In this document: in pieces, positions 43,601 to 53,600 of the stretch | Layout of the letters: each line of letters begins with the position of its first letter | Numbering within the stretch: the first letter of the stretch is position 1 | DNA from: Orbilia blumenaviensis | Taxonomy: Eukaryota > Ascomycota > Orbiliomycetes > Orbiliales > Orbiliaceae | Direction of reading: 5' to 3' | DNA: 64,000 nt | Assembly (NCBI GenBank): GCA_036872755.1 | Contig: JAVHNS010000013.1 | Location: forward strand, 682,001 to 746,000 | The notes under the pieces: generated by a model | What the model saw: the letters and a program-made list of their open reading frames with translations, nothing else | What the model was told of the DNA's origin: nothing | The model's database searches: none | Program-made: the position numbers and the translations under genes

Positions 43601-45373
43601 TTGCAATTGTTCGAGAAGGATATGGAATGTATAACGAAAGTAGGGGAGTTTTAGAGAGAAGTAGAGAAAGAATCTGAAGCTTGGCTTGTGATCATACTGG
43701 GCCCGGCTCGCTGAGATGGAATCTATAGGAAGTAGTCCCGCCGACTTCTTCCCCACTAACTAACCCAGAGCTCACTGCACTGAGACACTAGACTATCCCC
43801 ACCCTTGAATTCGTGTAGCCTAGAGGACTTCGCATTAGTTTCGGTCCCTGAACGATAATGAAATGGTATTAATTAGGATTTTACCTTTATATAGAATGTG
43901 GATACATTACGATGAATGGTTCTATAAATCAGGTACCGGTCCCTTTTATGTCTTTACCACTGTGAAGCCTGGCCTTGTTGGGTGAAGCCCAAGATAAGGC
44001 TGACTTGCGTTTTATAAACGACCCAGAAAAGATACCCTTTTCCCGTACGGTAAATAAGCTTTCAGCCACACCCAAACCCGAAATGAGAAAAGCAGGCCCT
44101 TTGGGGATCTCTACCGGTTAATTGGCCTCATACCAACCAGTGTTGACTTGCTCTCTAGATCGATCTATATATTTTGTACAGACGGGTAAGTGCATCTTTC
44201 AAAGGGGGTATGGAAGTATCAACGTAAAGGTGGGTGAATTTGAATGTCAGTTCATGGGTGCATGCTGGGTGGATACCCAGCAGTGTGGTTCGAGGGATCA
44301 ACCTTTTGCCGGCTTTTTATCCCTCTTGTTCGCCTCCGAAATGCGATAGGCCCTTGTGCATCAACCACTGCGTTGCACCAGATATATTTGGGGGTGCGGC
44401 TAGCTCCGAATGGTTTGATGGTGCATATGGCAAAATTTCAGCTATGATAGATACCTAGATAGTTCTTGAATGGTCCTGCTCTCGAGGAAGCAGAAGACAG
44501 GCCATTGTATTCCTTTTTTTTTTTTTTTTTTTTTTTTCCGCCCACGTGTGACCCGTGGTTTGAAATTCGCAGCCTCGTCGTTACACAGGGTTCTATGAAA
44601 GGTTGGGTCCCAAAACAGGAAATCTAGTGCGGCTGACTGCACCCGCACTGGCACACCACAGTCGCCAAGAATCGCACCAGCTGTACCAGCACACCTACGT
44701 GCATGCCTGCGGAGTTCCAAATGGATAATGCAGGCATGCTACCCATCCCACGCACTTTGATAAATCTCAGTCCATGATTTTTACAGTGGAGCCGCGGTGG
44801 CGTCTAGGACTGTGTGTGTGTGATAAGAAATCCCACAGTTCGGCGATGCCATGCACGAGGCTTCATATTTTGAAGAAAGAAAAGAAGTTTTGAGCGATCT
44901 GGACCCTTGAAGCTTCGTCCCGAGGCAAAATGCCGTTAAGCCGGCTTGGGGTTCTGCTGTGTGCTGTCGCTCTTGTGCAGGATGGCGAGCGGGGATTATA
45001 AAGAGAAGCGATCGGTTTGTTGCTTGTATTTTCTAGACAGTGGAGGTTGGTTTTCTTGATTTCCCTGCCCTGCCCAGCTGGTGCAAATTGAAGCATTGCA
45101 CACATAGAAAGGAATTTGGACGAAGATTTACTCGTCCCTAGCCTATCTCGTGGATTAATTAAGGTAAGCCCGCATTAACAGGCCCTCATTTTCATATTGC
45201 CATCTTTGTAAAAGTTATTAACTCGAGCTGGTAACATTTTGTAGCGCGTCTGAGCTCGAGCTATACTCCGTTATACAACGTGCGGCAGAACAGCCTTAAA
45301 ATATCGAGATATAATATATTTTCTGACAACCTAAATATAACCCAGTGTTATCAAACGGAGAGAATCTACAAAA
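40654..45373. other. Gene-poor stretch of 4.7 kb
   Basis: The longest empty interval in the window, between the 3' end of verprolin and the 5' end of the PTTTEE membrane protein. AT-rich with many short ORFs (60-90 codons) on both strands, none with domain, signal peptide or splice support. A 24-T run lies at 44514-44537. A TATATATA-rich region spans 42080-42320. No tRNA, rRNA or transposon features are recognised; a non-coding transcript cannot be excluded. Confidence 0.5.
44514..44537 (+). repeat. Poly(T) tract, 24 nt
   Basis: Uninterrupted T24 in a gene-poor interval; on the opposite strand it is a poly(A) tract, as left by a retroposed transcript, but no gene-like sequence is seen next to it. 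Confidence 0.85.
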
Positions 45374-46681
45374 ATGAGTCGCCCAAGTGAACTGGAGGAT
45401 GGCCGATACGGCTCACCAGCTTCGTTCGATCCTCAACCTGGCTATCAGTCTGGAGTTTCCGAGATGTCTTCTGGTTTTAGTGGATACGCACCGTATAACC
45501 CGTATTCACAAGCACAAGCGCAGCCAAACAATGTACCATATAGTTACAATGGCCCACCGCCCCCTGTGAATTCGGGTCTGCAAACTATGCCCCCCCAGCA
45601 TTTCGCGGGTGCCTCGGCTCCAGAACATTTCGGCGACAAGCCACCACCAATGGCTCCTGCCCCGTATGGCTATCCTCACGGAGAAGTGGCTGGAGCGGGA
45701 GCTGGGGCAGCAATGGCAATGGGGATGTCACCGCCAGAAAAGAGAATATGGGGGATGCGACGCGGGGTATTCTTTGCGATACTCGGTATTGTAATACTCT
45801 GTATCATTGCAGGGCTCGCTGCGGGGCTCGCTGTAGCCCTGACGAAAAAGAACAACAATGGATCAGTGAATTCACAAGCGGACGGCGCGGGGGCTGGTGG
45901 AGCCAGATCATCCTCTACATCTTCGACAGTAACATTAGATGGCGGGCCTTCTTCGACATTTGGGGATGACAACCCTCCTCCACCTTTCACATCTTCGCCA
46001 ACGTCAGTATTTATAACGACTACTGAAGAGGTGACCACCACTGAAGAGCCGACTACTACTGAAGAGCCGACTACTACTGAAGAACCGACGACTACTGAAG
46101 AACCGACGACTACTGAAGAATCGACGACTACTGAAGAACCGACAACTTCAGAGGAGACAACTTTAGAGCCGACAACGTCCTCTAGGGCAACAACGACGCG
46201 ATTTACAACTTCTGAGGATATTACCACAGCACCGATCCCGGAACCTACTACATCGCCTGAAACATCCTCAGCGCCTCCAGACGATGGCCTTATCACACCA
46301 ACACGCTCTCCGCGCACACGATCACCTACCCCGACAATCACCGAGTTTACCCTTGAAACTGGCTATAATACCATGCTCCTCGCTGTTACTTCCACTACTG
46401 GTAATTTTTACCTTTGCGACTTGCTCCTTAGTAATATTCCTGTTACCACCACTATCTACCCATCGATAGTAGGGGATCCTGAAAGTTTATATACGGCGTA
46501 CTGGGAACTCGATGGTGGCCCTGGAACTCTTACAGCTGTCGGTATACCGCCGCAGCCGACGTTGCAAAATACATTCTGGAGCTTTCAAGTTCCAATCAAT
46601 AGTAATTCTGGGGGCTGCGAAACGGAAGGAGCCGATGCGTTTCTTCTTGAGGAATCCGGTCTGGCTGTATATTCCTCGTAA
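45374..46681 (+). CDS. Single-pass membrane protein with PTTTEE repeat ectodomain
   Basis: Long open exon of 435 codons. A cytosolic N-terminus of about 130 residues is rich in Pro, Tyr, Gln and Ser. One transmembrane helix (about 131-157, GVFFAILGIVILCIIAGLAAGL) follows Arg-Arg, and the outside part contains seven near-perfect six-residue PTTTEE units, then Ser/Thr/Pro-rich DNA-encoded linker, and a more folded C-terminal part with Cys pairs (YLCDLLLSN, GGCETEG). The ORF ends at a TAA inside a GTAAGT donor at 46678. Splicing to the CACAG at 46737 would continue for a few residues in one frame only, while a different frame (+1) reads a Cys-containing tail up to 46928; see the finding on the G run. 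It is likely a cell-wall or surface protein with O-glycosylated stalk. Family unknown. Confidence 0.6.
   Translation: MSRPSELEDGRYGSPASFDPQPGYQSGVSEMSSGFSGYAPYNPYSQAQAQPNNVPYSYNGPPPPVNSGLQTMPPQHFAGASAPEHFGDKPPPMAPAPYGYPHGEVAGAGAGAAMAMGMSPPEKRIWGMRRGVFFAILGIVILCIIAGLAAGLAVALTKKNNNGSVNSQADGAGAGGARSSSTSSTVTLDGGPSSTFGDDNPPPPFTSSPTSVFITTTEEVTTTEEPTTTEEPTTTEEPTTTEEPTTTEESTTTEEPTTSEETTLEPTTSSRATTTRFTTSEDITTAPIPEPTTSPETSSAPPDDGLITPTRSPRTRSPTPTITEFTLETGYNTMLLAVTSTTGNFYLCDLLLSNIPVTTTIYPSIVGDPESLYTAYWELDGGPGTLTAVGIPPQPTLQNTFWSFQVPINSNSGGCETEGADAFLLEESGLAVYSS
46016..46148 (+). repeat. 18-nt tandem repeat encoding PTTTEE
   Basis: About seven copies of an 18-nt unit (CCGACTACTACTGAAGAG and close variants), in frame in the ectodomain of the membrane protein at 45374. 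Unit number probably varies between strains. Confidence 0.9.
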
Positions 46682-47233
46682 GTTTATCAACTCTCCGAAT
46701 CATTAAGTATATCTAGTACGGATACTAATTATCACAGGGGATTTACATTTGGCACGCAGTGCACTGTTTCTGGCCTCGAGTTTGACACTGGTGATTTTTG
46801 CTATATCTGTAAGTTGATGACCCCGATATTGGCTCGATGCATCGATGCGTTGAAATTATGAGTATTGGGATTGTTACTAATAAGTATGATACTATGTAGA
46901 CTGGGCTGGTATATATTCATCTTGAGGGCAGGCTAGGTTAATCTTTTTTGCTAATATAAAACTTAATGATCTTGTTCGCGAGTTGTTTTGTATGTCATGT
47001 GCAAATGTGACCATGATCACTTTTCTGGTTTTCTGTCACAGATAAAATAATCAGAAGTTCATTGGTGAAAGGGGTATACGATATATCAATAATGAATATT
47101 GTAATAAATTCTGAGTTGCGTAATTGACTAGTATACAGGTTGGACGCTCTTCATGCATTTGGCGCTAGACCCTGTGTTGTCTACCACAAGACCACACTGG
47201 ACAGAATTAGAACTTCGCCCTTCATATCCCTTG

Positions 47234-48482
47234 TTAATTGGTCCCGGGGGCACTTTGTTCCGGAGCAAGTGCAACTTCATCTCTAGGATCAAGGGGTATC
47301 TCATCCGCCAACAATTTGTTCCTTTGTAAGTGCTTCCGGTACTCAAGCTCTTCCTCATCATCCGGGATTCGCTCATATAAAAAGTCTGACCTGATTGTCA
47401 ATTTAACACCAGCTGTGATTGGCTCTCCGCTATGTACCAAAAATGCGTGCTGGAAAATAAGCACTCTTCCTGGGATGGGCGCAACATCGTAGTACTCTGG
47501 CTCTGGAATGCCTCTCTTTTTCCTTTGTGCAGGCGATAATTCTTGCTTTAGATGTGCGCCGTAGTCCCAAAATCTTGTAGCACCACCTTGAAGGGGTACA
47601 TCTCCGGTCTTGTCGTTGAGGTAAACGTGGTAGGTGAAGAGTGTGGACTCTTTGTGATCTGGTGTTGTGTAGGAACCATCGCAATGCACTATGTTCTTGT
47701 TAATACTGGACTTACTCGCGACTGGTTTTATAGTGCCGCAATATATAATACTTACTTTTGAAAAACCCACTAACTGGGTACCGTAAGTATCTGAGTCTCT
47801 CGTTCAACCGGGTCAGTCTAAATTTGTCTGCCCTTCTTTTGGCAGCCGATCCTTTCCATCCTAACGGACCCTTGCTGATCCCAGCATCCAAGGGATCAAG
47901 GTAGGCGATATCCTTTGCTATCAGTGGCTCAATTCTCTTCAACAGCTTAGCTGACAAATCATGGTCGTCATATATGATTCTGTCTGAATTACGATAGCTC
48001 GTGTCAAGGATTTGTCGGTTCATTCCAATATTTACTTGGGCAATCGGCCAACCCTCTCCAGAGGATGCCTCCCCTATCCTCAAAAGTTCGTCGCATTCCT
48101 TCAGTGTATACGCGTTATCGACAACACAAGCGTAACACCCTAGATCCGCGTATTTCGACAATGGCGAATTCTGGTTGATGGTTGTTGTTAGCTGTTGTAT
48201 TTTGAGATAGGGAAAGGCGCGTTATACACGCCAAGACTAGCTTAGGTAGGTAGTTACCTCGAAGTTCACTCTCCGAAGTATCGGTCGCGCAACGGGATCT
48301 CCTTCCTTATGAAGATGGGGAAACAAAGGTTCGATCTTTTCATATTCTTCAGGTTCTAGTTCTTCGACTTCTCCCAGCAGCTCTAGCGGTTGTTTACCTT
48401 CGTCAGCGGCATTGTCACCGGCGGATCCAGGGGCGCCAGAACCCGTGGCAAAGCCGATGATGTTGCTGAGTATGGACGCCAT
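47234..48482 (-). CDS. 2-oxoglutarate/Fe(II)-dependent dioxygenase (prolyl 4-hydroxylase-like)
   Basis: Three exons, 48482..48258, 48170..47756 and 47688..47234; 364 residues with consistent phases. The P4H-type double-stranded beta-helix is recognisable: the splice-created FFKMHCDGSY gives the iron ligands His215 and Asp217, the distal His299 lies in FLVHSGEPITAG, and Lys309 in GVKLTIRSDFLY matches the 2-oxoglutarate-binding Lys/Arg. GGATRFWDY and YHVYLND are also family-like. The first 70 residues are acidic and low in complexity (ELEPEEYEKIEPL), typical of fungal members. Function: hydroxylation of an unknown peptide or small-molecule substrate in the cytosol; no signal peptide. The iron site is complete, so it is probably active. 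The ends of exon 2 are supported by a good GTAAGT donor. Confidence 0.87.
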
Positions 48483-49212
48483 TGTGAGATATCTTTAAAA
48501 GTCAAGCAGGGATGTTTTAAAGTTATTGGGAAAGCTTTGTATTGACGCAGAAAAGTGATATGGGGAGATAGAATTTTGGAAATCATTGTGAATTTATAAG
48601 GGTTCAAGTTTGTCCAGAGTATCCTCTTTTCATCAGACTTTTGAAGGTCTTACTTGCCGGCGAATGAGCCTCAGGCTAGGCTTGAGTCACCGTGAATGTC
48701 AGAGATCCTTGTTTAAGCCCCGGATTCCGCCCACCTGGCTCAGCCGCTTACTGGGCAGCCGCAACTGGCTTAAGTGGTGACACAACGCAGCCCCAGTTCA
48801 AAATGCAACAGACGAATCGGCATAATTAGCAACGTCATGCGAGTAGTTACCTAAAGTTACACAGTGAGGCGGCTATAATTGAGTTACAGCTGTGAAACAA
48901 CTGACGTGCACTTCGGATAGCCACCGGCAGATGCAAGTAACGGCCTTGCATGCACCCATGTCATAAATTTAGAATGGCCCGCGTTTTTAATTGGTTTAAA
49001 GAACCTAAACGATGTTAACCAGCACTTTCAGTTGTCACAACAGATGTGAATATGTGTGAGAAAGAGTTGAAATGAGTAAGTTTTAATCGAACTCGTGTCA
49101 TTCGAAAGTCAGGCCACGGGAATCAATTCCGACTGGCACCGGTGGGGAATCAATAATCGGTACAAGAACAACATATTTGCCTTATCTCGTCAGCAGTGGG
49201 CCTCGACTGCCA
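48483..49212. other. Divergent promoter region
   Basis: About 730 bp between the oxygenase and the first gene of the secreted-protein cluster. No ORF of note; the next gene has an open TTG-initiated frame back to 49177 that I do not count as coding. Confidence 0.5.
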
Positions 49213-50907
49213 ATGCCACGTGTACCGATGATGTTTCTCAAAACTATCGGATCGGTTTCCCTCGGTTGTCTCTTCTCGCTACTGGTCCCCACGTCTGCTT
49301 GGCAACAGTCAATCACCACAGATGGTAGTTCGGAATTTCGCGTGAAGGTTATAGACTACAATGGCCATGAGTGTCATAACCGAAATGGCGGCCCGGAAGG
49401 CGTAATGGGTATCATGAACACCAGGAATTCTGAACAACTCAAAGCTATGGGATTCTGGGATATCGCCGGTTGTGATAGGAGCGATCCGGAAAGGTACTCG
49501 CTTTTTATTCATTGGTACGATATACCTGTTGGGATCCAGTTATTGGACTTGGGACTTCCGGGACTCGAGCATAGATGGAAGAGTTTTCGGAATATAGTCC
49601 CGAATTCGCCTACTTGGGTTAATTTCAGGAATCCGGGGAAAGGAAAATATATTCCTGGACCAAGCGGTATGACTCTAGTCGGTGAATTCTTTGCCGACCT
49701 TATATCGAAAGTACCACCCGGTTCCATTAGGTACCGCATCCAGGGTACCAATGAATATATAACAGTGAAGAATGCTGTTTACGTACCCAAGGCGATAGCG
49801 AGTGGCAAAGATTTAATTGAAGATAAACTACTTACCGAATTAGAGATGATCGAGGCGCGATCGGTTTTGAGGGGCCAAACAAGTAGTTGGTTCTATGCTA
49901 CTGGGGGGGTTCCGGGACACCTGTTGCAAGCAAAGGGTTATATTTTCCAGCAGCGGATAAGTCAGGCATACATAGAAGCTGCTGAACCTCAAAATCTTGG
50001 AAAGATCAAAAACCCTGGCGTTCTAGTTGTAAATGATATGCTGAGGGCGTTCAGGTATCCAGAGGGGGAAGAGAGCATGAAGGCGCAAGTAGAAGCAGCA
50101 AATGAAGAGCTCCACCGTATCGAAAAGCTGCGTAACGAAGCACAAGCACGAAAATATGCAAACTACTTTGAAAAAGAACAGATCCAAGACTACCAGAAAT
50201 ATATGATGGCTAATCAAGAAGCGCCAGGGCCAAACCAAGGAGAACCAGTTGTCTATCCAGCGCAGTCCTACGGGCAAATGATAAGCCAAGATGCTGCGCA
50301 GATGAACAACATGATGGCTGGATATCCATACCCTGACTATAGCTATATTCGACTGCAACAACAGCAACAAAAACTGCTGGAGAACCAAAATCAAGTCAAT
50401 AATACAGAAACTGTCAACTCCCAGGAGGTTCTCAAAGCTGACCCTGCTGGTACAGTGAGCGAACAAAAGATCATAGATGGACCTCAAGATACCCCTCAAA
50501 ACGAATGGCGACAAGCGAAGGCACCTAAACCGTCACGGACATATAATAACCTTGATATAGAATCTATGGATTTACTGGACCCGCAGTATTTACAACAACG
50601 GGAGGCACTGAAGTCGAAGTCGCTTAGTGAATTAGAGTGGGGATTCGGTAACAATTACAATTGGCAGAATTTTGAAGTACCGCGTTCGAGAGGCCAGAGT
50701 TTTGATCTGGGGCCTACGATTCAGAATCGGCGGAACTCGGGGCCAATCAACCCGGAAGAGCTTGTTCCAAGCATAGGAGAGCTAGAGCCGGTAGAAGAGG
50801 AAGATGTATTTAATTTAGAACCTACAGTTGAAAACCAACAACGGGTGTGGGTCAATGACCAATCTCGAATTGAAGAAGAAAAAGAAGCACGTGCTGGAGA
50901 ATGGTAG
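49213..50907 (+). CDS. Secreted protein, tandem family copy 1 (two-Cys core plus low-complexity tail)
   Basis: Intronless, 564 residues from the first ATG at 49213 (later ATGs at 49228 and 49231 are also possible, the last with the better context). Signal peptide at about 1-30 (FLKTIGSVSLGCLFSLLVPTSAW). The N-terminal domain has Cys54 (GHECHNR) and the family core QLKAMGFWDIAGC (Cys87), followed by YSLFIHWYDI and PGLEHRWKSF. The middle (residues about 150-300) looks folded, with VPKAI, GQTSSWFYATGGVPGHLL and a long helix. From about 310 the protein is Gln/Asn/Pro/Glu-rich and ends GEW, as does copy 4 (EQEW). I recognise no described domain; homology to the three downstream genes is inferred from the core motif. 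Role unknown; it should be extracellular. Confidence 0.7.
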   Translation: MPRVPMMFLKTIGSVSLGCLFSLLVPTSAWQQSITTDGSSEFRVKVIDYNGHECHNRNGGPEGVMGIMNTRNSEQLKAMGFWDIAGCDRSDPERYSLFIHWYDIPVGIQLLDLGLPGLEHRWKSFRNIVPNSPTWVNFRNPGKGKYIPGPSGMTLVGEFFADLISKVPPGSIRYRIQGTNEYITVKNAVYVPKAIASGKDLIEDKLLTELEMIEARSVLRGQTSSWFYATGGVPGHLLQAKGYIFQQRISQAYIEAAEPQNLGKIKNPGVLVVNDMLRAFRYPEGEESMKAQVEAANEELHRIEKLRNEAQARKYANYFEKEQIQDYQKYMMANQEAPGPNQGEPVVYPAQSYGQMISQDAAQMNNMMAGYPYPDYSYIRLQQQQQKLLENQNQVNNTETVNSQEVLKADPAGTVSEQKIIDGPQDTPQNEWRQAKAPKPSRTYNNLDIESMDLLDPQYLQQREALKSKSLSELEWGFGNNYNWQNFEVPRSRGQSFDLGPTIQNRRNSGPINPEELVPSIGELEPVEEEDVFNLEPTVENQQRVWVNDQSRIEEEKEARAGEW

Positions 50908-51500
50908 CATTGATATTATAAAGCGACTAACTATTGGTGGTGCGCCGGTGACACCACCTTAATCATGTATCCACGCTCAATTGGTTTTCCGCGTTTACCG
51001 CATCTTTGTAATTACGTAACTTAGTCATATTACCGTCGAATATATCACGGACTCTCGTGGATTGGAATATTGATGTATACGCGTGTATAATCATGACTAA
51101 TATCTTACTTAGCATGAATATCGAGTATAATACAAAATACCTTCTACCTATAGTCCCAGCCAGTCTCTTAGTATATGATGTTTCAGTAACAAGGCGGATC
51201 TGAGTCCCAGATATGAGACAGGGTAAATCTTTAAGCTTTGTTTAACCGGCCTTTGATATCTAAACGAGAAAGTACCCTTTGAACTAAGGCAAACTTTCAA
51301 AGCATCTGCCAAACATACTAGAATTTGAAAGCAGGTTTGAGGCTATATTTCGAGCACAATAGTGACATATCGGCGCGTAGGCTACCGTATTAGAGATGCC
51401 AACATACAAAAATTAGCAAGACTTGCGACTACTGGAATTAAACTGTTCCAGCCTGCCGACTTCGCAGCTTTGTTATTTTAAAAATCAGCCAACCGCGGAT
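50908..51500. other. Intergenic
   Basis: 593 bp between two cluster members; AT-rich, no ORF with protein-like composition except an open TTG frame (51423) into the next gene. Confidence 0.5.
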
Positions 51501-53600
51501 ATGCGTAGCCACTACTACACTAACGCCGTGTCGAGCCACTACCGCAGGGTTTATATATTCTCAATTATACTTTCTTACATCGTAGTTCTTTACTCGGACC
51601 CAGCAGATGCCTTTGCCTTTGCAATAAGAGCAGGAAACCCTAGGTCCAAAATACACTCGGGTATTCTTGAAAGCGAAGAATGTCGGACGAGAACTGAGCC
51701 GCCGGTGGATTCTAAGTCAGTTGCTCAATTTGGCGTCGTCAACTGGACGAAGTCGTTCCAGGCTCGAGCAATCGCATTTTACGATTCCTTTATCTGCTCT
51801 GAGAGGTCCCTTCTAGTTCTAGTCAGATTGCTTGACGAGGCCGCTGGTGTGCAATATGTCGATATGAGTGGGCCAAATATTCCTGCTGGTATTAAATCGT
51901 ACAGGGCTGTGAATTTAGATCTGAAGGAGGATGTCGATAGGTATGAAGAAAAACTTCCAACGACCGAAGAAGCTAAAAGGATGGTCCCGGGATCGATTTA
52001 TGTGCCAAGGCTTCCCAACGATCCTACAAGATCAGGCTACTGCACGGGAGACGTCGTCATTCTGCCCTGGAGTGCGAACTACGATTTAGCATCGGATGAT
52101 CCAGGGGATTGGGACCTCTATAAGACAGCAATGGCTTCGTTGAGGACGACATTTAACGAGTTTAAGAAAAACCCAGAAGCCATGAAGGAGATTCTCGGGT
52201 TGGGGTCTACAGAACTTCCGCCGCTTCCCAAAACGAATATGAATCCTCGAACGCAGGCTCGGACCAACGTACTCGGAAACTGCATCACTATACCGGTAGG
52301 ACAAGGCGTTCCAGATATGAAAGATTTTATAACAGGTCCAGAAGTATACCCGACCGAGCGAACAATTGATAGTTTCAACCTATTCAGGGATGTTGAAGCA
52401 CCAAAAAAGAAAAAGCCATTTATTATTCAACGGTTTCCGCCGGCGCCCAAGCCAGCTCAAATTGTTGGTAACGCCATGATACAGAGTACCACAAGCAAGC
52501 CTCCCATTACGCAATCTGAATCTTCGAAAGAAGTACCCAAAACCCAGCTGAGGACGGAATTACAATTCCAGGAGCAAGATCCCCGAGACCAATTCGAAGC
52601 ATTCTCATTACCTCAACAGCGTCCTTTCTTCTCATCCCCATTTCCGTTTCAATCAATACCTCAGGCACAGCCTCAAAACTACTTTCAACAGAATCCTCAA
52701 TTAATGCGATATCAACAGAGCCCTGGAATGCAATATCAATATAACCCTCAATATCAAATGTATGGGTATAATCAATACCGACCACAAGATAGCCATCAAT
52801 TTTCTTATCAGTACAATTCTCAACCCAAACCTGTTCAATACCCTGGAGGCGATTTTCAAACAAGTGCCCAAATTCATGGTCAGAGTATTCGACAATACGA
52901 TACGCCGCTATTTCATTCACAGATGGAAAATATTTCAGAAGAAATACCAAGATCAAACCAAGAAAAGCTTGCTGAGATCGAAGAAATGGTGTTACGGTAC
53001 TCCAGGGGACCGGGTAAAAAGGATTTAAACGATAATCGGCTTGGTGCACGACTACCGGGTGTCGGCCCAGCGTTTGAGCATGACGGAACTCAATTGAAGC
53101 AAGCAATTAAAGATCGGTATAACGATGTACTACCAGAAAGTTTAGTCGAGGCAAGAGAAGAGCAGTTACAACGGGTGCGGAACAAGCCGATGCTTGCTAG
53201 AATGAGTATTCCAATTAGGCCTATTGCGGCACCATTAACCCAATCACAAGGCAATATTCCAATATTGTCAAATGAAGATTCGCGCTCGGTACGAGGAGGT
53301 TTAAATCAGGGCGTTGACGACCAAAACGCCATCCCTCTAAGTTTCGAAACAGAATGGGGACAGGAAGATTTCTCAATGCTCCCACCTCAGTACCCAACAG
53401 AAGAACGCCTTCGAAACGAAAACATCAGGAACACTCGAGAGCAAATGTTAAATTACAACCTTAATGATCAGATGCAAGACCTTTTTCCTGGGAATGATAT
53501 CCCGATCGGCAGTGAGGTAAATGGCCAACAAACAGCAGCTAATATCGACTTTGAGGAATTGATGAAACTCTTCGGACAGGATGATCAAGAAAATTTCTAA
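51501..53600 (+). CDS. Secreted protein, tandem family copy 2 (two-Cys core plus Gln/Tyr/Pro-rich tail)
   Basis: Intronless, 699 residues from the ATG at 51501. A hydrophobic leader (residues about 16-37, VYIFSIILSYIVVLY) with likely cleavage near PADA predicts secretion. The core domain shows Cys61 (ESEECRTRTE) and QARAIAFYDSFIC (Cys99), then SLLVLVRLLDEAAGVQYV. A second conserved block, SGYCTGDVVILPW (about 212-224), recurs in copy 3. The long tail is Gln, Pro, Tyr and Asn rich, with YQYNPQYQMYGYNQY-type segments, then an acidic Gln-rich end. Tyr/Gln repeats of this kind occur in adhesive or structural extracellular proteins, but that is inference. Paralogue of the neighbouring copies 1, 3 and 4. 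Confidence 0.72.
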   Translation: MRSHYYTNAVSSHYRRVYIFSIILSYIVVLYSDPADAFAFAIRAGNPRSKIHSGILESEECRTRTEPPVDSKSVAQFGVVNWTKSFQARAIAFYDSFICSERSLLVLVRLLDEAAGVQYVDMSGPNIPAGIKSYRAVNLDLKEDVDRYEEKLPTTEEAKRMVPGSIYVPRLPNDPTRSGYCTGDVVILPWSANYDLASDDPGDWDLYKTAMASLRTTFNEFKKNPEAMKEILGLGSTELPPLPKTNMNPRTQARTNVLGNCITIPVGQGVPDMKDFITGPEVYPTERTIDSFNLFRDVEAPKKKKPFIIQRFPPAPKPAQIVGNAMIQSTTSKPPITQSESSKEVPKTQLRTELQFQEQDPRDQFEAFSLPQQRPFFSSPFPFQSIPQAQPQNYFQQNPQLMRYQQSPGMQYQYNPQYQMYGYNQYRPQDSHQFSYQYNSQPKPVQYPGGDFQTSAQIHGQSIRQYDTPLFHSQMENISEEIPRSNQEKLAEIEEMVLRYSRGPGKKDLNDNRLGARLPGVGPAFEHDGTQLKQAIKDRYNDVLPESLVEAREEQLQRVRNKPMLARMSIPIRPIAAPLTQSQGNIPILSNEDSRSVRGGLNQGVDDQNAIPLSFETEWGQEDFSMLPPQYPTEERLRNENIRNTREQMLNYNLNDQMQDLFPGNDIPIGSEVNGQQTAANIDFEELMKLFGQDDQENF

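Noticed and set aside
45676..46341. 221-codon minus-strand ORF opposite the PTTTEE repeat
   Set aside because: Val/Ser repeat complementary to the PTTTEE array; shadow.
52507..53106. 199-codon minus-strand ORF in secreted-protein copy 2
   Set aside because: Opposite to a Gln/Tyr-rich tail; no start context or domain.
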